This document shows, one piece after another, positions 60,013-64,000 of a stretch of DNA of 64,000 nucleotides. Positions within the stretch are counted from its first letter, which is position 1. Every line of letters starts with the position of its first letter. This stretch comes from Mollicutes bacterium (GTDB taxonomy: Bacteria; Bacillota_I; Bacilli_A; Izemoplasmatales; Izemoplasmataceae). Where the stretch lies: assembly GCA_003555335.1 (NCBI GenBank), contig PWHD01000021.1:1-64000 (forward strand), given 5' to 3'. The notes beneath the pieces were generated by a model. The model was not told the origin of the DNA, did no database searches, and saw only the letters and a list, made by a program, of their open reading frames with translations. A program made the position numbers and the translations under genes.

Positions 60013-60417
60013 TCACGCTTTCTTTTTCATTTTATGGGCCAGAGTCTCAAGCACCCGGTTGTTGAAGGCGACGTGTTTTTTGTCCCCCTCATCACTGAAC
60101 TTGTGGGTCAGATTGAGCGCCTCGTCGATCACAATCTCATAGGCGGTCTTCGTGTAACCCATCTCATAGGCCGCAAGTCTTAAAATCGCCCGGTCCACGT
60201 AGGAAAGCCGGTTCAGATGCCAGTTACTGAGGCAGTCCTCAAGAAGCGCATCAATCGAATCCAGGTTCGCAATGACGCCGTTGAGTGTCTCATTGACGAA
60301 GGCGCTGTTGGTAGGCTTGAACTCATAGTTTCCAGTCAAATCCATCTGGTAGAGTTTCGAGATGATATATTCACGCTGTTGCGAGCGCGTTCTTTTCCGT
60401 TTGGGTTCTTTTTCCAT
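60013..60417 (-). CDS. nusB: transcription antitermination factor NusB
   Basis: This is a 134-residue all-helical RNA-binding protein with a lysine/arginine-rich start (KRKRTRSQQREYIISKLYQMD). The C-terminal half carries the NusB marks RLSYVDRAILRLAAYEM, VIDEALNLTHKFSDE and FNNRVLETL. It binds boxA RNA with S10 and supports rRNA transcription. GAGGAG lies eight bases before the ATG. It heads the block that runs through recN. The basic tail at the start is longer than in Escherichia coli NusB. Confidence 0.93.
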   Translation of the reverse strand: MEKEPKRKRTRSQQREYIISKLYQMDLTGNYEFKPTNSAFVNETLNGVIANLDSIDALLEDCLSNWHLNRLSYVDRAILRLAAYEMGYTKTAYEIVIDEALNLTHKFSDEGDKKHVAFNNRVLETLAHKMKKKA

Positions 60418-60506
60418 TGATTTCGCTCCTCTTCATATCATATAAAAGTGTATCATAATTTCCACAAAATAAAAAGAGAAAGCGGCCGATAAAAACGTGA
60501 TAAAAT

Positions 60507-60532
60507 AAGACGCATGTAGAACCATGCGTCTT
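60507..60532 (-). terminator. terminator of the rdgB-phosphodiesterase operon
   Basis: AAGACGCATG (60507-60516) pairs perfectly with CATGCGTCTT (60523-60532) with a six-base loop. ATTTTATC follows on the minus strand. Confidence 0.75.
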
Positions 60533-60534
60533 AG

Positions 60535-61038
60535 TCAGACTTCGAGGCGGCAGTGTTTGATCTCGTCGTGTTCTTCGGCGCCATACCAGGTGACATCGAC
60601 ATCATCTTCATTGAAAACCATCACCATGTAGGAGGGGTTCTCCGCGCCCCTTGAATGATTGACGGCACCCGGGCTCAAGACATGCCGGCCCGATATATCC
60701 TCCTTGCGAATCGCATGGACATGGCCGTGCAATGTGATATCGGCATCCGTATCCAGGATACGGTGATAAAGCTTCTCATAACCCGATTTGACTTTGTGCT
60801 TGTGACCGTGCACCAGCAACAGTCGCCGGCCGCGGATGGTCATGGTGTGTTCATAGGTGAAACCGGCATCGAACGGATAGTTTCCCTTGATGGCGATGAT
60901 GTCGTGCTTCTGAAGGATCCGGTGTCTGAGCTCACTGTCACCGAGACTGATGATGTATTTCGAATCCTCATGTTTTTCCATGATCGCATCGAAACGCGAC
61001 TTGTGGCCATGGACGTCGGAGATAACGAGAACTTTCAC
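60535..61038 (-). CDS. YfcE/YsnB-type metallophosphoesterase
   Basis: This is a 167-residue phosphodiesterase of the YfcE/MJ0936 family. VLVISDVHGH, LGDSE, KGNYPFDAG, LVHGHKHK and HGHVH supply the two-metal site. Family members hydrolyse model phosphodiesters; the natural substrate is not known. I use the GTG at 61038, ten bases after AAGGA; a GTG three codons earlier lies on that site. It follows rdgB by 61 bases, the same pairing as rdgB-ysnB in Bacillus. Confidence 0.9.
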   Translation of the reverse strand: MKVLVISDVHGHKSRFDAIMEKHEDSKYIISLGDSELRHRILQKHDIIAIKGNYPFDAGFTYEHTMTIRGRRLLLVHGHKHKVKSGYEKLYHRILDTDADITLHGHVHAIRKEDISGRHVLSPGAVNHSRGAENPSYMVMVFNEDDVDVTWYGAEEHDEIKHCRLEV

Positions 61039-61099
61039 ATCGATCACATCCTTATTCAGGGTTTTTAGATGGTATGAGACTTCGAATGCAGGAGGGATT

Positions 61100-61681
61100 T
61101 CAAGACAGGGTCTTCAAATAACGGAGCACCGCGTCCAAAGCCTTGCGTCGGTGCGAGATTCTTGTCTTGCGGTCGGGCCCGAGGGTGGAAAGCGTGTCGC
61201 AGTGGCCGACCGGGATGAAAAGCGGGTCGTATCCGAAACCGGCATCGCCTTCTGTCACCGTATGGATATAGCCGTCCAGGGAGCCTGTGAATACCATTTC
61301 CTCATCATCTTCGAGTTTGAGCACCATCACCGAGATGAAGCGCGCTCTTCGGTTGATCTTGTCTTCCATCTTTTTAAGGAGGAGAACGTTGTTGGCTTCA
61401 TCCGTGCCGCTTTCACTGAAGCGTGCGGAATAGACGCCCGGTTTGCCGTTCAAGGCGTCGACTTCGAGACCGGAATCCTCGGCGAGAATCATGAAGTTTG
61501 TGACCCTGCGGGCCGCTCTGGCTTTGATCAGGGCGTTTTGTCTGAACGTCGCGCCGGTTTCGCGGACATCTTCAGAATCGAAATCCGAAAGGCTGTAGAC
61601 TTTGTAACCGATTGACACAAGGTAGGGCCTGATCTCATCGATCTTCCCTTCGTTCCTGCTCGCAATGACTATCTTTCTCAT
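61100..61681 (-). CDS. rdgB: RdgB/HAM1-type purine NTP pyrophosphatase
   Basis: This is a 193-residue enzyme. ASRNEGKIDEI at the start, AEDSGLEVDALNGKPGVYSARF, GFGYDPLFIP and the late SHRRKAL are the conserved parts that bind inosine- or xanthosine-type triphosphates. It hydrolyses dITP, ITP and XTP to monophosphates and keeps damaged purines out of DNA and RNA. AGGAGG stands just before the ATG. It is the first gene of a two-gene unit. Confidence 0.95.
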   Translation of the reverse strand: MRKIVIASRNEGKIDEIRPYLVSIGYKVYSLSDFDSEDVRETGATFRQNALIKARAARRVTNFMILAEDSGLEVDALNGKPGVYSARFSESGTDEANNVLLLKKMEDKINRRARFISVMVLKLEDDEEMVFTGSLDGYIHTVTEGDAGFGYDPLFIPVGHCDTLSTLGPDRKTRISHRRKALDAVLRYLKTLS

Positions 61682-61693
61682 GGTTCCTCCTAC

Positions 61694-61719
61694 AAAAAAA
61701 GCCCTTTTGAAAAAGGCTT
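61694..61719 (-). terminator. terminator of ktrA
   Basis: AAGCC-type arms at 61699-61703 and 61714-61719 are extended by A-T pairs, and seven T follow on the minus strand. It overlaps the ktrA stop codon. Confidence 0.75.
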
Positions 61720-62386
61720 ATTTTTCAGACCAGGTGGAGAATTTGTTCAGATCGGTATTTTCGCCTACCAAAAGAAGCTGGTCGGTTTCTTCGAAGGTTT
61801 CATCGGGTTTGGGGATGATGATTTTTCCATCCCTTTTGATGGCGACCAGGTTGATATGGAACTTATCGCGCAAATCGAGGTTCGCGACCGTCGTATCGAC
61901 GATCTTCTGTGTCGCCTGGACGACGACGAAACTGTGATTCTCGCTCAAATCGTAGAATTCAAGAATCGTATCGGAGACGATACTGTGGGCGAGACGGGTA
62001 CCCGTGATACGTTCGGGCTGGATGATCTCATCCGCGCCGAGACGTTGGACGACCTTCGCATGATAGTCATTTTGAACTTTGACCGTCACTTTCTTGACAC
62101 CGATTTCCTTGAGAATCAGAGTGGTCATGATGCTGTCTTCGATGGGTTTACCGATGGCGACGATCACGTGGTCGATACTCTGGATACCGACTTCCTTCAG
62201 GGCGCTTTCGTCCGAGGTGTCGACCACGACCGCATGGGTCGCGATTTTCGAAACTTTGTTGATGCGGGTTTTGTCCCTATCCAAGACGAGCACCTCGTGC
62301 CCGACCTTGATCAGTTCTTCGACCACGCTGAGACCAAAACGGCCGATGCCGATGACCGCGAAGGTTTTCTTGGCTTTCTTAGACAT
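61718..62386 (-). CDS. ktrA: TrkA-family K+ channel regulatory protein (KtrA/KtrC)
   Basis: This is a 222-residue cytosolic RCK protein. The N-terminal Rossmann domain shows FAVIGIGRFGLSVVEEL and ends its second strand in VLDRD, the nucleotide-binding acidic residue. The C-terminal TrkA_C domain (about 140-220) has HSIVSDTILEFYDLSEN. It forms a ring that gates a KtrB-type potassium channel in response to ATP/ADP or c-di-AMP. No ktrB gene is in the window, as is also the case for ktrC in Bacillus. The ATG at 62386 follows AAAGTGGTG. Confidence 0.9.
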   Translation of the reverse strand: MSKKAKKTFAVIGIGRFGLSVVEELIKVGHEVLVLDRDKTRINKVSKIATHAVVVDTSDESALKEVGIQSIDHVIVAIGKPIEDSIMTTLILKEIGVKKVTVKVQNDYHAKVVQRLGADEIIQPERITGTRLAHSIVSDTILEFYDLSENHSFVVVQATQKIVDTTVANLDLRDKFHINLVAIKRDGKIIIPKPDETFEETDQLLLVGENTDLNKFSTWSEK

Positions 62387-62425
62387 AATAACACCACTTT
62401 CTATAACTTTCACTATCTTGTAACT

Positions 62426-62453
62426 ATCTTAACACAGAAAGCGTGTGTGTCAA
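62426..62453 (-). promoter_or_regulatory. promoter of ktrA
   Basis: A perfect TTGACA (62448-62453) and an extended TGTTAAGAT (-10 at 62426-62431) on the minus strand are 16 bases apart. It is the best promoter match in the window. Confidence 0.75.
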
Positions 62454-62458
62454 TTTTT

Positions 62459-62488
62459 TTGTTTTGGTGCTGAAAATCGTGGTATAAT
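62459..62488 (+). promoter_or_regulatory. promoter of the second CPBP protease gene
   Basis: TTGTTT (62459-62464) and the extended TGGTATAAT (-10 at 62483-62488) are 18 bases apart. The ATG at 62487 overlaps the -10 box, so the gene must start further downstream. Confidence 0.65.
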
Positions 62489-62537
62489 GATTGAGAATAA
62501 AAGAAATGACAACTGTGATTACAATGAGGTGCAGACG

Positions 62538-63269
62538 GTGGAAAAAAACACTAAACGCAAAACCAGTCTCAACTTGAAAATCGTGCTGACTTACATCTTC
62601 AGCTTTCTGGCACTGAACTTGGTGATTCTGATATTTTTGGGCGTCTTCCCCGATGTCATCGAGGATGAAACGCGTCTTAACAACATCCTTGTCGGTTTGA
62701 ACTTGCTTTGGTATGTCGGGCTGCTCATCGCCCTTGTGATTATTGCGAGAATCTATCTTTTCGTCAACCAGTGGGCCTATTTCAAAAGCAACCCCAGGCG
62801 CAGTTTCAGTTTGATTGTTGTCGGACTTGTCGGGGTTTTTCTTGTCAGCATTCTCGTCAATCTCATCTTCGCCTGGCTCGGCATCGAACTCGATCCACAG
62901 AATCAAGAAGCGCTTGAAGCGCTTATGCAAGCTGGTCCATGGGCGGTTGCGGGCCTCGTGGTGTTCGCCGGTTTCCTGGCCCCGATCACTGAAGAGATCG
63001 TCTTCAGAAAAGGCGTTTACGGGATGGTCCATCACAAGTACGGCAATGTCGCGGCCATCATCATCAACAGCTTCTTCTTCGGACTTGTGCACGTGCTTGG
63101 CGATATCGTTACGGATTTCAGCAGTATCATCAATATCGTCCCTTATTTCGCACTCGGGCTTTTTATATCCTATATCTATTATCGCTCGGCCAAGATTATC
63201 TATGTCCCGATCATCATCCATATGGCCTACAATCTGATTTTGCTCACATCGCTACTTTTCATGATCTAA
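62538..63269 (+). CDS. CPBP-family intramembrane metalloprotease
   Basis: This is a 243-residue polytopic protein with about seven helices. The catalytic motifs are ITEEIVFRKGVYG (EExxxR), NSFFFGLVHVLGD and HMAYNLIL. It is a second member of the CPBP family in the window, only distantly similar to the one at 46368-47135. Translation probably starts at GTG 62538, eight bases after GAGG. The last 18 bases overlap the end of the convergent ankyrin gene. The substrate is unknown. Confidence 0.85.
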   Translation: MEKNTKRKTSLNLKIVLTYIFSFLALNLVILIFLGVFPDVIEDETRLNNILVGLNLLWYVGLLIALVIIARIYLFVNQWAYFKSNPRRSFSLIVVGLVGVFLVSILVNLIFAWLGIELDPQNQEALEALMQAGPWAVAGLVVFAGFLAPITEEIVFRKGVYGMVHHKYGNVAAIIINSFFFGLVHVLGDIVTDFSSIINIVPYFALGLFISYIYYRSAKIIYVPIIIHMAYNLILLTSLLFMI

Positions 63270-64000
63270 TAAGGCGGAAAGTTCTAAAGACGACTCGATC
63301 AGACTTTGTGTTTCCTTGTCGAGATCGTCTTTTTTCATGCCTGTGAGTTCAAAGAATAGGGTATATTCCTGCAGCGCCGCATAGAAGGCGGCGGGACGGT
63401 TGAAATGGTCGACACCTTTGAGGTCCCAAATCCGTTTCAACATGATTCTGAGCAGAAGCGGGTCCTTGAGAAGAAGAATGTAGAAAAGGGGTTTGTTTCC
63501 GAAGACATCTTTCTCATTGAGTTTCGTTTCCATTCTTATGTAGGCTTCCGCCTCATCGATGCTCTCTTCTCGAAGCGCGCGGTGAAGCGGCTGTTCCTTA
63601 TAGGCGTTTTTGATATGCATATCGTTGTCGAACCTGGAGAAAAGCGTGATGATTTCTCCGAAATTTCTCGCATAATCGTAGGCGTTGTGTTCGAAACGGT
63701 CCTTGAAACCAGGCATCAGTCCTGACGACAGGAGTTCGCTTACCAAGGATTCATCGCCCCTTTGCGAGGCGAGGTGAAGCGGGGACTGTCCGTAGATGTT
63801 TTTGATGTATGGGGTGATATGGAGCTTGAAAAGTTGCATCTGCATGCTCGCGGTGCCGTATCTCGCAGCCTCATGCTGGAGATTTTCATTCTGGAAGTTG
63901 AGGCGGTGGGGATTGACACCGGCGTTCAAAAGGTGCGTGAGCACATCGGTTTTCTTGCTTCTCATGGCATGGAAGAGCGTGCTGTTTCCGAGTGCGTCCG
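63252..64000 (-). CDS. ankyrin-repeat protein, 5' end outside the window
   Basis: The frame stays open to the right edge, so at least 249 residues are seen and the start is missing; an internal ATG at 63965 is not the true start. At least four ankyrin-like units are visible, for example DALGNSTLFHAMRSKK, YGQSPLHLASQRGDESLVSELL and KEQPLHRALREESIDEAEAYI. The last third is helical and diverged (LLLRIMLKRIWDL, LQEYTLFFELTG). No signal peptide can be judged. Ankyrin repeats mediate protein binding; the partner is unknown. It overlaps the convergent CPBP gene by 18 bases. Confidence 0.82.
   Translation of the reverse strand, partial: DALGNSTLFHAMRSKKTDVLTHLLNAGVNPHRLNFQNENLQHEAARYGTASMQMQLFKLHITPYIKNIYGQSPLHLASQRGDESLVSELLSSGLMPGFKDRFEHNAYDYARNFGEIITLFSRFDNDMHIKNAYKEQPLHRALREESIDEAEAYIRMETKLNEKDVFGNKPLFYILLLKDPLLLRIMLKRIWDLKGVDHFNRPAAFYAALQEYTLFFELTGMKKDDLDKETQSLIESSLELSALLDHEK

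Noticed and set aside
62424..63221. Minus-strand frame of 265 codons opposite the second CPBP gene
   Set aside because: It is rich in Asp and Lys with no hydrophobic core, and would begin inside the CPBP gene. The CPBP frame has all family motifs.

Overview
The window is one contiguous, gene-dense piece of a bacterial chromosome. It uses the standard bacterial code: TGA is a normal stop, often inside ATGA overlaps. The style is that of Bacillota or the wall-less Mycoplasmatota: strong AGGAGG ribosome sites, GTG and TTG starts, many lipoproteins, tight operons and short T-run terminators. Large surface proteins are lipoproteins or end in a transmembrane helix, and no LPXTG sorting signal, S-layer domain or murein enzyme was seen. 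That would fit a wall-less or atypical-envelope relative such as an Izemoplasma- or Acholeplasma-like lineage. The placement is an inference and weak. No phage, insertion sequence, integrase or CRISPR array was seen. One tRNA gene, tRNA-Arg(CCT), is present.

Layout. 1-320 is AT-rich and non-coding. 348-1997 is an arsR, permease and CxxC mini-thioredoxin operon. 2153-7787 holds a rhodanese lipoprotein and two paralogous membrane-anchored subtilases with 70-residue InlB-type repeats. 7998-9530 is a cytoplasmic 5'-nucleotidase-like phosphoesterase. 9724-13387 is a phnD-phnC-phnE-phnE ABC transporter. 13671-18573 holds rocD, an S41 lipoprotein, a nitrilase-family amidase, a small lipoprotein, tRNA-Arg and a membrane protein. 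18678-21737 is a 1019-residue lipoprotein. 22207-26071 encodes NqrB, C, D, E and F of the Na+-pumping NADH:quinone oxidoreductase, without nqrA. 26259-27732 holds an EamA transporter and a PEBP protein.

28019-33526 is one operon from a good promoter to a strong terminator. It encodes a small membrane protein, a TctA-family permease, mevalonate kinase, diphosphomevalonate decarboxylase, phosphomevalonate kinase and type 2 IPP isomerase. The genes that make mevalonate (mvaS, mvaA) are not in the window, which suggests that the permease imports mevalonate. This is the most interesting hypothesis here. The window also carries dxs, the first enzyme of the alternative DXP route.

33669-34803 holds a double-CDGSH Fe-S protein, a flavodoxin and a small membrane protein. 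34949-38979 is an FAD dehydrogenase, purA and purB operon behind a probable transcription attenuator. 39159-42411 is nadC-nadA-nadB with an inverted repeat over its -10 box. 42550-48498 holds a GNAT protein, exoA, a coiled-coil membrane protein, an MFS carrier, a CPBP protease and an aldehyde dehydrogenase. 48638-52645 is a 1335-residue lipoprotein of about twelve repeats of roughly 94 residues. 52740-60417 is the repair and housekeeping block dinB, a 57-residue membrane protein, recN, tlyA, dxs, xseB, xseA and nusB. 60535-64000 holds a YfcE-type phosphodiesterase, rdgB, ktrA, a second CPBP protease and an ankyrin-repeat gene cut by the window edge.
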